DNA of 64,000 nt. Origin: Desulfatiglans sp. (GTDB lineage: Bacteria > Desulfobacterota > DSM-4660 > Desulfatiglandales > HGW-15). Position numbers and translations under genes: made by a program. Positions 26,067 to 35,889 of the stretch are shown here, in pieces (positions within the stretch are counted from its first letter, which is position 1; every line of letters begins with the position of its first letter). Location: positions 45,542-109,541 of the forward strand of contig JAAZBV010000034.1 in the NCBI GenBank assembly GCA_012513605.1, given 5' to 3'. The notes under the pieces were generated by a model that did not search any database, was not told the origin of the DNA, and was given only the letters and a program-made list of their open reading frames with translations.

Positions 26067-26972
26067 ATGAATAACAGGCAGAAGTCGGCGCTTCTTGAAA
26101 TATTAAATGATTCTGTGATTTTTGATGCTGAGATGGCCTCATACAGCACGCTCAGGGCAGGGGGAAGGGCTGAGGCATTGTGTTTTATAAATAGTCTTGC
26201 GCTGCTTACAGCGGTTATGGGTTTCCTGAACAGGGAATCGATCAACTGTATGGCAATAGGAAAGGGAAGTAACCTCCTTGTCATGGATCAGGGTATAAAA
26301 GGGGCAGTCCTGATTCTTAAGGGGGAACTTGCAAATATCAGAGGCAGGAGCGGTAATCTGGTGACAGCAGGAGGAGGAGTATCAAACAGGGAGCTTATTA
26401 AATACTGTATTCAGGAGGGGCTTTCAGACATGGAATTTCTGGCGGGTGTCCCCGGTACAATAGGGGGCGCTGTCATGATGAATGCAGGTGCGTATGGTAA
26501 AGAAACAGGCGATTATATAGAAAAGATAGGCATTGTTACATCATCAGGTATTGCTGAGGAGCTTTTTGGCTCTGGAATAAATTTTTCATACAGAGGGAGT
26601 TCTGTACCGGAAAGGTCGGTAATATACAGTGTCACGATAAAGTTGAGAAATGATGAACGGGCGCAGATAAAGGAAAGGGTGGAGAAAAATTTGAGCATGC
26701 GCAGGGCAAGTCAGCCCCTTGATATGCCAAACTGCGGGTCAGTGTTTAAAAATCCCCAGGGGGACTTTGCGGCGAGGCTTATTGAGGCAAGCGGGTTGAA
26801 GGGGTTTAAAATAGGGGGCGCCATGATTTCCCGGAAGCATGCAAATTTTATAGTTAACATGGGTGATGCGAAGGCATCAGATATCCTTGCGCTAATAGAG
26901 GCTGCAAGGAAAAGGGTAAAAGAGGATTCAGGTATAGTGCTTGAAACAGAGGTCAGGGTGGTTGGTCAATGA
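26067..26972 (+). CDS. murB: UDP-N-acetylenolpyruvoylglucosamine reductase MurB
   Basis: The 301-residue FAD enzyme makes UDP-MurNAc with NADPH. Motifs are STLRAGGRAEALCF, IGKGSNLLVMDQGIKG, GVPGTIGGAVMMNAGAYG, the catalytic FSYRGSSV, and GSVFKNPQGDFAARLIE. The length and a short YRxS loop fit the type I/II boundary as in many non-enteric bacteria. The stop overlaps ftsQ in ATGA. ddl, often next in the order, is absent. Confidence 0.95.
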   Translation: MNNRQKSALLEILNDSVIFDAEMASYSTLRAGGRAEALCFINSLALLTAVMGFLNRESINCMAIGKGSNLLVMDQGIKGAVLILKGELANIRGRSGNLVTAGGGVSNRELIKYCIQEGLSDMEFLAGVPGTIGGAVMMNAGAYGKETGDYIEKIGIVTSSGIAEELFGSGINFSYRGSSVPERSVIYSVTIKLRNDERAQIKERVEKNLSMRRASQPLDMPNCGSVFKNPQGDFAARLIEASGLKGFKIGGAMISRKHANFIVNMGDAKASDILALIEAARKRVKEDSGIVLETEVRVVGQ

Positions 26973-27793
26973 AAAAAAAGGTCATATTGTCCAAACAGGC
27001 TGTCAGTAGAAGACGGCCCAAGGACTACTCTGTAATCTTCAGGGCATTCAAGGCGCTCGCCATAATGTCCACGAAGATATTTGGCCTGTGCATGGTTGCT
27101 GTATCCATTAGCGTTTTTTTTATCTATCTTTATCAGTATCTGATTACCTCTCCCTATGTAAGGCTTGAGGAGGTCAGAATCTCCGGGGTGGATGAAAAAA
27201 CAAAGCGGGAGCTAATTGAGATATCAAATCTGGACAGTGAGTTATGTCTATTAACAATAGATCTCACGGATATAAAAAGGAAGATGGAAGAGCACCCCTG
27301 GATAAAAAGGGTCGAGCTCGAAAAGAGCTTCCCGAACCTCTTACTGGTCCGGGCAGAAAAGGAGAACCCCTATGCGATACTGGTGCTGGACAGCCTCTAT
27401 TATTTAAACAGGGAGGGGCTGCCCTTCAAGGAGATTACGTACAATGATAACAAGGATTTCCCGGTAATAACCGGTATAAGTCCAAAGAGCAGCAGGCGGG
27501 ACCATTATCTGAAGCTCGCAGTGGAAATACTTTCAGCATTTGAAATGGAAAAGGGCGCATGGTCAAAGGAAGAATTGAGTGAGTTGCATTTTGAAGATGG
27601 TGAAAAGGTTTCACTTTACTCCATATCAATGCCTCTGGTGCTGAAGATGGGATGCAGTGAATTTGATGAAAAAAAGATAGAGCTGAAGAAGATACTGGGT
27701 CATCTTAAGGAAACAGGCCGGATAGAGATGGTAAAGGCTATAGACCTGAATTATACAAAGGGTGCTGTGGTATCATTCAGGGATGCGGGTTAA
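26969..27793 (+). CDS. ftsQ: Cell division protein FtsQ
   Basis: The 274-residue bitopic protein has a basic N-terminal tail, one membrane segment at about 37-58 and a POTRA domain (YVRLEEVRISGVDEKTKRELIEI ... HPWIKRVELEKSFPNLLLVRA), then the FtsQ domain. FtsQ holds FtsL and FtsB at the septum. Position between murB and ftsA supports the call. It ends 22 bases before the ftsA start chosen here. Confidence 0.92.
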   Translation: MKKKVILSKQAVSRRRPKDYSVIFRAFKALAIMSTKIFGLCMVAVSISVFFIYLYQYLITSPYVRLEEVRISGVDEKTKRELIEISNLDSELCLLTIDLTDIKRKMEEHPWIKRVELEKSFPNLLLVRAEKENPYAILVLDSLYYLNREGLPFKEITYNDNKDFPVITGISPKSSRRDHYLKLAVEILSAFEMEKGAWSKEELSELHFEDGEKVSLYSISMPLVLKMGCSEFDEKKIELKKILGHLKETGRIEMVKAIDLNYTKGAVVSFRDAG

Positions 27794-27815
27794 CAATATT
27801 ACAGGAATTAAGAGA

Positions 27816-29039
27816 ATGCCGGGAAAGATAATAGTAGGTCTGGACATAGGGACAACAAAAATATGCGCTGTTGTCGGCGAGATTGTCAACGATGAAATTG
27901 AGATAATAGGGGTTGGCACCCATCCTTCTGAGGGGTTGAGAAAGGGTGTTGTCATAAATATTGAAAAAACCGTGCAATCCATCAAAGAGGCCATAGAAGA
28001 GGCTGAAACAATGGCCGGGTGCGAAATCAGCTCTGTGTATGCGGGGATAGCCGGCGGGCATATAAAGGGCTTTAACAGCCACGGGGTAATAGCCTTAAAA
28101 GAGCGTGAGGTCACAAAAAAGGATATAGAAAGGGTCATTGAGGCTGCAAGCGCTGTTGCAATACCCATGGACAGGGAGGTAATTCATATCCTTGAACAGG
28201 AGTTTATTGTTGACGAGCAGGATGGGATCATGGACCCCCTTGGGATGTCAGGTGTCAGGATGGAGGCAAAGATTCATATTGTGACAGGGGCAGTCACATC
28301 CGCTCAGAATATTATCAAATGCGCAAACAGGGCAGGTCTGGATGTCCATGACATAGTACTGCAATCAATAGCAAGCAGTGAAGCAGTGCTGACAAATGAA
28401 GAGCGTAATCTGGGAACAGCCCTTATTGACTTTGGAGGGGGAACCACAGATATGGCCGTTTTTTCAAGGGGATCAATCAAGCATACCTCGGTGCTTGCCC
28501 TTGGCGGTGACAACCTTACATATGATATCTCAATAGGCATCAGAACCCCTACAGTTGAAGCGGAAAAGATCAAGATGAAATATGGTTGCGCTCTCACCTC
28601 AATGATCGGAAGCGATGAGATTATTGAGGTGCCTGGCGTTGGCGGCAGGGGGCCCAGGACACTCCCCAGACAGTTTCTTGGAGAGATCCTTGAGCCTAGG
28701 CTTGAGGAGATTTTTTCACTTATACAGAGTGAGTTGATAAGGTCAGGATTTGATGATTCAATCAATTCGGGCGTTGTTATAACAGGGGGCTCATCAGAGC
28801 TTCAGGGTGTGACTGAACTGGCTGAGCAGATATTCAATGTGCCATGCAGGATCGGCTATCCTGACAAGGTGGGCGGGCTGGTTGAGGTGGTAAATAAGCC
28901 CATGTATGCGACTGCTGTGGGGCTTGTTCTTTACGGGGCAAAGCAGACCAGCAGCAATAAAAAATTTCGGATTAGAGATACCAATATTTTTGCAAAGGTT
29001 GTAGATCGAATGAAGAAGTGGTTCAAGGATGTAATTTAA
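27816..29039 (+). CDS. ftsA: Cell division protein FtsA
   Basis: The 407-residue actin-like ATPase has IIVGLDIGTTKICAVVGEI (phosphate 1), DFGGGTTDMAVF (phosphate 2) and VVITGGSSELQGV (adenosine). It ties FtsZ to the membrane by a C-terminal amphipathic helix (VDRMKKWFKDVI). I chose the ATG at 27816; frames opening at 27762 or 27783 would overlap or abut ftsQ without a better site. Confidence 0.95.
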   Translation: MPGKIIVGLDIGTTKICAVVGEIVNDEIEIIGVGTHPSEGLRKGVVINIEKTVQSIKEAIEEAETMAGCEISSVYAGIAGGHIKGFNSHGVIALKEREVTKKDIERVIEAASAVAIPMDREVIHILEQEFIVDEQDGIMDPLGMSGVRMEAKIHIVTGAVTSAQNIIKCANRAGLDVHDIVLQSIASSEAVLTNEERNLGTALIDFGGGTTDMAVFSRGSIKHTSVLALGGDNLTYDISIGIRTPTVEAEKIKMKYGCALTSMIGSDEIIEVPGVGGRGPRTLPRQFLGEILEPRLEEIFSLIQSELIRSGFDDSINSGVVITGGSSELQGVTELAEQIFNVPCRIGYPDKVGGLVEVVNKPMYATAVGLVLYGAKQTSSNKKFRIRDTNIFAKVVDRMKKWFKDVI

Positions 29040-29124
29040 AAGAGATAGAATTATGCAGCAATATGAAGCTTGGTGGAATAGTTTTAGTAACGGCCAGTTG
29101 AGGCCAACAATAAGGAGGGACACT

Positions 29125-30369
29125 ATGAGGTTTGAATTTGTTGACAGAAAGGAAACCTATGATGCCAAAATCAAGGTAATCGGCATCGGTGGAGGTGGCG
29201 GGAATGCAATAAACAATATGATATCCTCTCAACTGAAGGGAGTTGACTTTATTGCTGCCAATACCGACAGCCAGGACCTTGAGAGGTCTCTTTGCCCTAA
29301 CAGGCTCCAGCTCGGCGCCGGTATTACAAGGGGCTTGGGCGCAGGGGCGGACCCTGAGGTAGGAAAACAGGCGGCTGAAGAAAGCATTAATGACATCAGG
29401 GAATGGGTCAGTGGTGCAGACATGATTTTTATAACCGCAGGCATGGGCGGTGGCACCGGTACTGGCGCAGCGCCGATAATTGCAAGGGAATGCAAGGAGA
29501 GCGGGGCGCTTACGGTAGCGGTTGTCACAAAACCGTTCAAGTTTGAAGGGGATAAGAGGATGAACCGTGCCCTGATGGGCATTGATAAACTCAAGAAGGA
29601 TGTCGATACCCTTATAATAATCCCCAATGAAAGGCTTAAGGCAATAGGGGAAAAAGGCGCAATGTTCAGAGACTTGATTGCCAAGGCGGACGAGGTCCTT
29701 TTAAATGCAGTAAAGGGCATATCGGATCTTATTATGAGTAACGGCTTTATTAACCTTGATTTTGCCGATGTGAAAAAGGTGATGTCTGAGATGGGGACTG
29801 CGATAATGGGCACGGGCAGGGCAAGGGGAGAAAACCGTGCGTCCGAGGCGGCACAGCAGGCTATTAACAGCCCGCTCCTTGAAGATATATCTGTGAGCGG
29901 CGCAAAGGGTCTTCTGATGAATATCACAGCGTCACCTGATATCACAATGGAGGAGATAGACCTCGCAAGCAATTATATCAAGGGTGAGGTGGCAGATGAT
30001 GCTGAGATAGTCTGGGGTATTGTCTTTGATGAAGACATGGGCGATGAGGTCCAGATCACGGTAATTGCCACCGGAATAGACAAGGATACCTATAAAAAGG
30101 TGGTGAGACTGGGCTCAATGGGCGGTCTGGGGGCAGTAAGAGACCTCACTGCTGAAGAGGCAAAGGATAACTGGACGGTGAAGGTGAATGGTGAAGAGAT
30201 AGATGAATATGATATCCCTGCATACCAGAGAAAGGCGGTAGCTGAGGAGAAGATAGCAATAAAACAGGAAGAGGAGCCTGTTATGCCGCATAAAAAGGGG
30301 ATTTTTAAAAAGGTCTTTTTCAAGGATGACCTTGACTACCCTGCCTTTCTAAGGGTAAAGGCGGATTAA
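29125..30369 (+). CDS. ftsZ: Cell division GTPase FtsZ
   Basis: The 414-residue tubulin-like protein has IKVIGIGGGGGNAINNM and the signature GGGTGTG (about 108-114), with ANTDSQ and NLDFADVKKVM following. The C-terminal peptide LDYPAFLR binds FtsA and others. AGGAGGG directly precedes the ATG at 29125; the frame open from 29053 is a less likely start. It ends the division cluster, with a radical SAM gene ten bases downstream. Confidence 0.97.
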   Translation: MRFEFVDRKETYDAKIKVIGIGGGGGNAINNMISSQLKGVDFIAANTDSQDLERSLCPNRLQLGAGITRGLGAGADPEVGKQAAEESINDIREWVSGADMIFITAGMGGGTGTGAAPIIARECKESGALTVAVVTKPFKFEGDKRMNRALMGIDKLKKDVDTLIIIPNERLKAIGEKGAMFRDLIAKADEVLLNAVKGISDLIMSNGFINLDFADVKKVMSEMGTAIMGTGRARGENRASEAAQQAINSPLLEDISVSGAKGLLMNITASPDITMEEIDLASNYIKGEVADDAEIVWGIVFDEDMGDEVQITVIATGIDKDTYKKVVRLGSMGGLGAVRDLTAEEAKDNWTVKVNGEEIDEYDIPAYQRKAVAEEKIAIKQEEEPVMPHKKGIFKKVFFKDDLDYPAFLRVKAD

Positions 30370-30379
30370 AGATAACAAG

Positions 30380-32128
30380 ATGCCAGGTAGTTCTGCCCAT
30401 TTGAGTAATGGGAAACCTGCCCGTGAGTTGGGGGCAATTAAAAAGGAATGGGGGGGGAAGATTTCATTCGCCCTTGTTTACCCCAACAGATATTATGTGG
30501 GCATGTCCAACCTGGGATTCCAAATTGTTTACAGGCTGTTAAACGACAGAGATGATGTAGTAGCAGAAAGGGTCTTTCTGCCTGAGGATACGGAATTGTC
30601 CCTCCACCCGAGGGCAGGAAGCGGCCTGATTTCCATGGAATCCAGGGCGCTCCTTTCTCGTTTTGACCTGATAGCCTTTTCCATCTCCTTTGAGAATGAC
30701 TATCCCAATATACTTAATATACTTGATCTGGCCCATATCCCATTAAAAAGTGAAGAGCGGGATGAATCATCTCCCCTTGTCATGGCAGGGGGGGTAACAA
30801 CCTTTTTAAACCCTGAGCCTATTTCAGATTATATAGATTTTTTTCTGCTTGGCGAGGCAGAGGAAAACCTTAACCCGTTTATTGATCTTTTTAAAGGGGT
30901 AGCGGGCAGGGGGAGTTCAAGAAAAGAGCTTCTTCAAAACCTCGCTAAAGGTATGGGGAGCATATATGTCCCATCCCTCTATCATGTTGATTATGATTCA
31001 GAGGGCACAATAACTTCAAGAGGCCCATTGATTCACGGAATCCCAGACAGGATAAGCTCTGCTGTAACTGGTAAGGCTGATCTCACTGTAAACAGTTCAA
31101 CAATAATTTCAGATTCAACAGAATTTGCTGATAAGCTCCTTGTTGAGCTTGGCAGGGGCTGCGGCAGGTCATGCCGCTTTTGTGCAGCAGGGTTTGTGTA
31201 CAGGCCGCCAAGATATCAGGATGCAAAAAAGGTGATTGCTTCCATTGATGAATCCTCTTTTGGATGCGGCGAGATTGGATTACTTAGCGCCTCTGTCCTT
31301 GATACGCCTGGTATAACAAATATAGCTGAAAAGATACTGGCCTGCGGCAAGACATTTTCTCTCTCCTCCCTAAGGGCAGATCTCCTGAATGAAGAGATGC
31401 TTATACTCCTTAAAAAGGCTGGGCAGAAGCATATTGCTATAGCTCCAGAAGCAGGCTCTGAAAGGCTCAGGAGGGTAATCAACAAGCACCTTACACATGA
31501 ACAGATCACTAATGCTGTCAGGCTCATTGCAAGGGTTGGCAAATTTTCACTCAGACTGTATTTTTTAATAGGGCTGCCGACAGAGACAATGGATGATGTG
31601 GCAGCCATTTATGATCTCATTAAAAAGATAAAACACTCCATGGTGAGTGAGTCTAAGGCCAGAGGAGAGATAGGCCAGATACGCTTAAGTGTCAACTGCT
31701 TTATACCAAAACCCTTTACACCCTTTCAGTGGTTCCCTATGGAGGATATGAACAGCCTCAAGGAAAAGCAGAGGTTCCTTAAAAAGAGCCTTTCAAAGGA
31801 GGGCGGAGTAACTGTAACCTTTGATGTGCCAAAGTGGGCATACCTTCAGACGCTTCTATCCATGGGGGATAGAAGGGCAGGGGCTATTCTAAAAAAGGCA
31901 CATGGATATGGGGATGACTTTACAAAGGCCTTTCGTGATTCAGAATTGAATGCAGACTTCTTTGTGAACAGGCCAAGAAACCTCGATGAGATACTCCCCT
32001 GGGATTTTATCGATCATGGTATCAAGAAGAGGTCCCTTATCGAGGAATACAAACTCGCGCTTAAGGAGACAGAGTCGGCAATATGTGATCCGGGTAATTG
32101 CATTAGGTGCGGGGTATGTGAAAGGTAA
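30380..32128 (+). CDS. B12-binding-domain radical SAM protein (TIGR03960-like)
   Basis: The 582-residue protein has an N-terminal cobalamin-binding-like domain (YPNRYYVGMSNLGFQIVYRLLN) without a clear DxHxxG, then the radical SAM cluster motif C261-x3-C265-x2-C268 (CGRSCRFC). A second small cysteine set closes the protein (CDPGNCIRCGVC). This arrangement fits the TIGR03960 family, whose substrate is unknown. It starts ten bases after ftsZ, so it probably shares the transcript. Confidence 0.78.
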   Translation: MPGSSAHLSNGKPARELGAIKKEWGGKISFALVYPNRYYVGMSNLGFQIVYRLLNDRDDVVAERVFLPEDTELSLHPRAGSGLISMESRALLSRFDLIAFSISFENDYPNILNILDLAHIPLKSEERDESSPLVMAGGVTTFLNPEPISDYIDFFLLGEAEENLNPFIDLFKGVAGRGSSRKELLQNLAKGMGSIYVPSLYHVDYDSEGTITSRGPLIHGIPDRISSAVTGKADLTVNSSTIISDSTEFADKLLVELGRGCGRSCRFCAAGFVYRPPRYQDAKKVIASIDESSFGCGEIGLLSASVLDTPGITNIAEKILACGKTFSLSSLRADLLNEEMLILLKKAGQKHIAIAPEAGSERLRRVINKHLTHEQITNAVRLIARVGKFSLRLYFLIGLPTETMDDVAAIYDLIKKIKHSMVSESKARGEIGQIRLSVNCFIPKPFTPFQWFPMEDMNSLKEKQRFLKKSLSKEGGVTVTFDVPKWAYLQTLLSMGDRRAGAILKKAHGYGDDFTKAFRDSELNADFFVNRPRNLDEILPWDFIDHGIKKRSLIEEYKLALKETESAICDPGNCIRCGVCER

Positions 32129-32269
32129 TTTCTCAGGTTAGTCCATATCCGTTAAAATATACCCTCTCATAGTAATCATACCCTGATTGACATTATATAA
32201 TTAATAGGTAAATATCGGGTGAAATTACAGTCAATACTGAGGAATATGAAAGAAGGTATACAGGATAAA

Positions 32270-33304
32270 ATGAAGACTGATTTAAAGTCTCTCTCTGCTA
32301 ACGAGACCATTGAATGGGTCAAAGGGGTTGGCCTTGAGCCCTACAGGGCAGGTCAGATAAGGCAGTGGCTTTTCCAGAGGATGGCCACCTCCTTTGATGA
32401 GATGACAAATGTCTCCATCGCAATCCGGGAGAGGTTAAAGGAAACGGCCTTTATCACACGTATCGGAAAGATCAAAACACTCGTATCAGAGGATACCACA
32501 GAGAAGTATCTTTTTAAACTTGATGATGGCAGCCTGATAGAGTCAGTGCTTATACCGGAAAAAGATCATTTCACCCTGTGCATCTCATCCCAGGTGGGAT
32601 GCGCAATGGGTTGCACATTCTGTCATACAGCGCGTCAGGGGTTAAAAAGGAACCTTACCGCAGGGGAGATCATCGAACAGGTTATCGAGACACAGAGAGG
32701 GATGGCTGACCCTGATAAACTCACAAACATCGTACTCATGGGCATGGGTGAGCCCCTTGCCAATTATGATGCGGTAGTTACCGCCATAAATAATCTGATA
32801 GATCAGAATACAATCAGCTTTTCACACAGAAAGATTACCCTTTCCACCTCCGGTATCGTCCCCAATATAATAAGGCTTGGTAAGGATTCTCCTGTCAACC
32901 TTGCTGTATCCCTTAATGCCGGGGATGATGAGACCAGAAACCGCATTATGCCCATTAACAAGACATACAACCTTAAAAGCCTTATCGCTGCGTGTAAACA
33001 GTTTCCGCTTCCAAACAGGAAGATGATCACCTTTGAATATATCCTTATCAATGGGGTTAATGACAGCCCGGGAGACGCACTTAAGGTGGCTAAGCTTTTA
33101 AGGGGTGTAAGGGCCAAGATCAACCTTATCCCCCTTAACCCCGGCCCGGACCCCTCCATGTGCGCCCCATCATGGGATGAGATGGTCAGGTTTCAGGATA
33201 TTCTTGCGGAAAATCAGTACACAGTTATCATAAGAAAGAGCAAGGGCCAGGATATACTTGCGGCCTGCGGCCAGCTGAGCGCAAAAGAGCTAACCCAATT
33301 TTAA
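32270..33304 (+). CDS. rlmN: Dual-specificity 23S rRNA/tRNA A2-methyltransferase RlmN
   Basis: The radical SAM enzyme (344 residues) methylates A2503 of 23S rRNA and A37 of some tRNAs. The cluster motif is C111-x3-C115-x2-C118 (CAMGCTFC), with GMGEPLANYD for SAM binding and the methyl-carrying Cys333 near the C-terminus (AACGQL). I chose the ATG at 32270 after AGGATAAA; earlier starts at 32219 (GTG) and 32246 (ATG) are open. It follows the radical SAM gene by about 140 bases. Confidence 0.94.
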   Translation: MKTDLKSLSANETIEWVKGVGLEPYRAGQIRQWLFQRMATSFDEMTNVSIAIRERLKETAFITRIGKIKTLVSEDTTEKYLFKLDDGSLIESVLIPEKDHFTLCISSQVGCAMGCTFCHTARQGLKRNLTAGEIIEQVIETQRGMADPDKLTNIVLMGMGEPLANYDAVVTAINNLIDQNTISFSHRKITLSTSGIVPNIIRLGKDSPVNLAVSLNAGDDETRNRIMPINKTYNLKSLIAACKQFPLPNRKMITFEYILINGVNDSPGDALKVAKLLRGVRAKINLIPLNPGPDPSMCAPSWDEMVRFQDILAENQYTVIIRKSKGQDILAACGQLSAKELTQF

Positions 33305-33381
33305 CTTGCTTTTAAATTTCAATATGTTAAGGTACCCACCCTGCTGTCAGGCAGGATAGAATATGCTTTAAAAGGAAAAAA

Positions 33382-33768
33382 ATGATGATAAAACTTGATT
33401 TTACAAAGGGAAGCGGATTGCTTCCGGCAATTGCCCAGGATTACAGGACAGGAAAGGTGCTTATGCTGGCCTATATTAATGAGGATTCTTGGAAAAAGAG
33501 CCTTGAAACAGGCGAGGTACATTACTGGAGCAGGTCAAGAAGCGAGCTTTGGCACAAGGGTGGCACATCCGGTAATGTCCAGAAGATAAAAGAGATATAT
33601 GCAGACTGTGATAATGACACTGTTCTGTTTGTGGTGGATCAGATCGGCCAGGCAGCATGTCATACGGGCCGTGAGAGCTGCTTTTACCAGAAGATAGATA
33701 ATAAGGGCGAGGTAACCATTGTTGGCGATAAGATATTTGACCCTGAAAAGGTGTATGGGAAAAAATAA
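33382..33768 (+). CDS. hisI: Phosphoribosyl-AMP cyclohydrolase HisI
   Basis: The 128-residue enzyme opens the purine ring in the third step of histidine synthesis. It has AYINEDSWKKSLETGEVHYWSRSR (residues split by the family Zn/Mg site), YADCDNDTVLFVVDQ and the Zn-binding ACHTGRESCFY. It is the stand-alone HisI without a fused HisE; hisE is not seen here. AAAGGAAAAAA precedes ATGATG. Paired with hisG after a repeat-filled gap. Confidence 0.95.
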   Translation: MMIKLDFTKGSGLLPAIAQDYRTGKVLMLAYINEDSWKKSLETGEVHYWSRSRSELWHKGGTSGNVQKIKEIYADCDNDTVLFVVDQIGQAACHTGRESCFYQKIDNKGEVTIVGDKIFDPEKVYGKK

Positions 33769-33792
33769 TAAAAACATATGCTCAATGATCTA

Positions 33793-33827
33793 AGCTGAAG
33801 GCTCAAAGCTCAAAGCCGAAAGCATTT
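33793..33827. repeat. Degenerate 7-bp tandem repeat tract
   Basis: Five 7-base units read AGCTGAA, GGCTCAA, AGCTCAA, AGCCGAA, AGCATTT. The tract fills most of the 85-base gap between hisI and hisG. It is of the same kind as the tract at 60664. Confidence 0.7.
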
Positions 33828-33853
33828 GTTTAAAATTTGAGAGGAAATCAAAA

Positions 33854-34726
33854 ATGAAAAAATTAAAATTGGGTATTCCCAAGGGGAGCCTTCAAAATTC
33901 AACACTTAGCCTGTTTGAAAAATCAGGCTGGAGGATAAACGTGGATGGCAGGAGTTATTTCCCTGCTATCAATGATGATACAATTGAGTGCACCATCTGT
34001 CGCGCACAGGAGATGTCACGTTATGTGGAGAGTGGTGCGATCGACGCAGGGCTTACCGGTCTTGACTGGACAATGGAGAATGAATCGGACGTGGTGGTGG
34101 TGGATGACCTTGTCTACAGCAAGGTAAGCCAGAACCCGGCGAGATGGGTGCTCGCAGTGCCGAACGATTCAGGCATAAAGGAATTAAAGGACCTCCAGGG
34201 CAAAAAGATATCTACTGAACTGGTGAATTTCACAAAGAAATATTTCAAGGAAAGAGACATAGATGTCCATGTAGAGTTTTCATGGGGCGCCACAGAGGCA
34301 AAGGTGGTATCAGGGCTTGCTGATGCCATTGTAGAGGTAACAGAGACAGGCAGCACCATCAAGGCACATGGCCTGAAGATAATTCATGAGCTTATGAGGT
34401 CAAACACCCAGCTTATCGCGAATAAAGAGTCCTGTAAGGATGAATGGAAAAAGGAAAAGATCGGTCAGATAATACTCCTGCTTAAGGGGGCATTAAGGGC
34501 AGAAAAGATGGTGGGGATCAAGATGAATGTACCTGAAGAAAAGCTTGAAAGTGTTATAAGTCTTCTCCCGAGCCTGAATGCGCCCACAGTCGCACACCTC
34601 TATAAATCCACATGGACATCAGTTGAAACAGTGGTGGATTCAAAGGTGGTTAGGGACCTTATTCCACAGCTCATCAAGGCCGGTGCTGAGGGTATAATAG
34701 AATATCCCCTGAACAAGGTTATTTAG
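33854..34726 (+). CDS. hisG: ATP phosphoribosyltransferase HisG, long form
   Basis: The 290-residue enzyme makes phosphoribosyl-ATP, the first step of histidine synthesis. It has [29 protein letters not shown] and the PRPP-loop stretch [19 protein letters not shown]. The C-terminal 75 residues form the ACT-like regulatory domain of the long form, so HisZ is not needed and histidine feedback is expected. Confidence 0.95.
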   Translation: MKKLKLGIPKGSLQNSTLSLFEKSGWRINVDGRSYFPAINDDTIECTICRAQEMSRYVESGAIDAGLTGLDWTMENESDVVVVDDLVYSKVSQNPARWVLAVPNDSGIKELKDLQGKKISTELVNFTKKYFKERDIDVHVEFSWGATEAKVVSGLADAIVEVTETGSTIKAHGLKIIHELMRSNTQLIANKESCKDEWKKEKIGQIILLLKGALRAEKMVGIKMNVPEEKLESVISLLPSLNAPTVAHLYKSTWTSVETVVDSKVVRDLIPQLIKAGAEGIIEYPLNKVI

Positions 34727-34743
34727 ATATAAGCAGGCCCTCC

Positions 34744-35889
34744 ATGACTAAAGTTTCAGGACGTTCTCAGAATATATCTTCTTTTATCGTCATGGATGTG
34801 CTTGAACGTGCCCATGAGCTTGAGCAGGAGGGTATGGAAATCATCCACCTTGAGGTAGGGGAGCCTGACTTTGCTACCCCTCCCCCCATTTCCGAGGCGG
34901 CAATAGAGGCAATAAAAAGGGAGGAGACCCACTATACCCACAGCTTAGGCCTTCTCGATCTGAGGAGGGCTATCTGCGAGCATTATTACAAAAAATATGG
35001 TGTGGAGGTAGACCCTGGCAGGGTAGTGGTGAGTTCAGGCACATCACCGGCACTGTTCATGATCTACTCTGCATTGCTTGATCAGGGTGATGAGATAATC
35101 ATATCAAACCCCCATTACCCATGTTACCCCAATTTTGCCCTGTTTCTTAAGGCTGCACCCTGCTTTGTAGATGTCTTTGAAGAGGAGGGCTTTCAGTACA
35201 GGCCCTCTGAGATCAGGAAAAGGATAACAGCAAAGACAAAGGCTATACTGATTAACAGCCCCTCAAACCCAACAGGCACGCTCCTCTCACCGGAAAGGAT
35301 GGAAGAAATAGCAGGGTTAGGGCCAATGATAATATCGGACGAGATATATCACGGGCTTGTATATGGGGAAATAGAGCACAGCATACTTGAGTACACAGAC
35401 AGGGCCTTTGTGGTAAACGGCTTTTCAAAGCTTCATGCTATGACAGGGTGGCGGCTGGGCTATGCCATAGTGCCGCCGGAGTTTGTGCGACCAATCCAGA
35501 AGATCCAGCAGAATTTCTACATATCAGCGAGCAGCATTGCACAGTGGGCAGGGATTGCAGCCCTGACAAATGCAGATAATGAGATAGAACAGATGAGGTC
35601 TGTATATAATGAGAGGCGGGTTTATATGATAAAGCGGCTAAGAAAGCTGGGTTTTACGATTCAGGTTGAGCCAAGGGGGGCATTCTATGTTTTTGTGAAT
35701 GCCAGGCATATATCTGATGACTCATACAGGCTCGCATTTGATATACTTGAAAAGGCAGGGGTAGGTATAACGCCTGGCATTGATTTTGGCAAAAATGGCG
35801 AAGGCTATCTCAGGTTTTCATATGCCAACTCAATGGATAACATAATCGCCGGCCTTGACCGGCTTGAAAAATACCTTGAGGAAAGATAG
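34744..35889 (+). CDS. PLP-dependent aminotransferase class I/II
   Basis: The 381-residue fold-type I enzyme has LEVGEPDFATP, HYTHSLGLLDLR, NSPSNPTGTLL, SDEIYHGLVYG and the Schiff-base lysine in NGFSKLHAMTGWRLGY (Lys229), with YLRFSYAN near the end for substrate carboxylate binding. The family includes aspartate, aromatic and LL-DAP-type transaminases. Its place next to hisIG hints at amino acid synthesis (histidinol phosphate is possible) but sequence alone does not settle the substrate. Its stop abuts engB. Confidence 0.88.
   Translation: MTKVSGRSQNISSFIVMDVLERAHELEQEGMEIIHLEVGEPDFATPPPISEAAIEAIKREETHYTHSLGLLDLRRAICEHYYKKYGVEVDPGRVVVSSGTSPALFMIYSALLDQGDEIIISNPHYPCYPNFALFLKAAPCFVDVFEEEGFQYRPSEIRKRITAKTKAILINSPSNPTGTLLSPERMEEIAGLGPMIISDEIYHGLVYGEIEHSILEYTDRAFVVNGFSKLHAMTGWRLGYAIVPPEFVRPIQKIQQNFYISASSIAQWAGIAALTNADNEIEQMRSVYNERRVYMIKRLRKLGFTIQVEPRGAFYVFVNARHISDDSYRLAFDILEKAGVGITPGIDFGKNGEGYLRFSYANSMDNIIAGLDRLEKYLEER

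Noticed and set aside
29229..29972. A 247-codon minus-strand frame over ftsZ
   Set aside because: Shadow of a strongly conserved gene; no binding site or known family.
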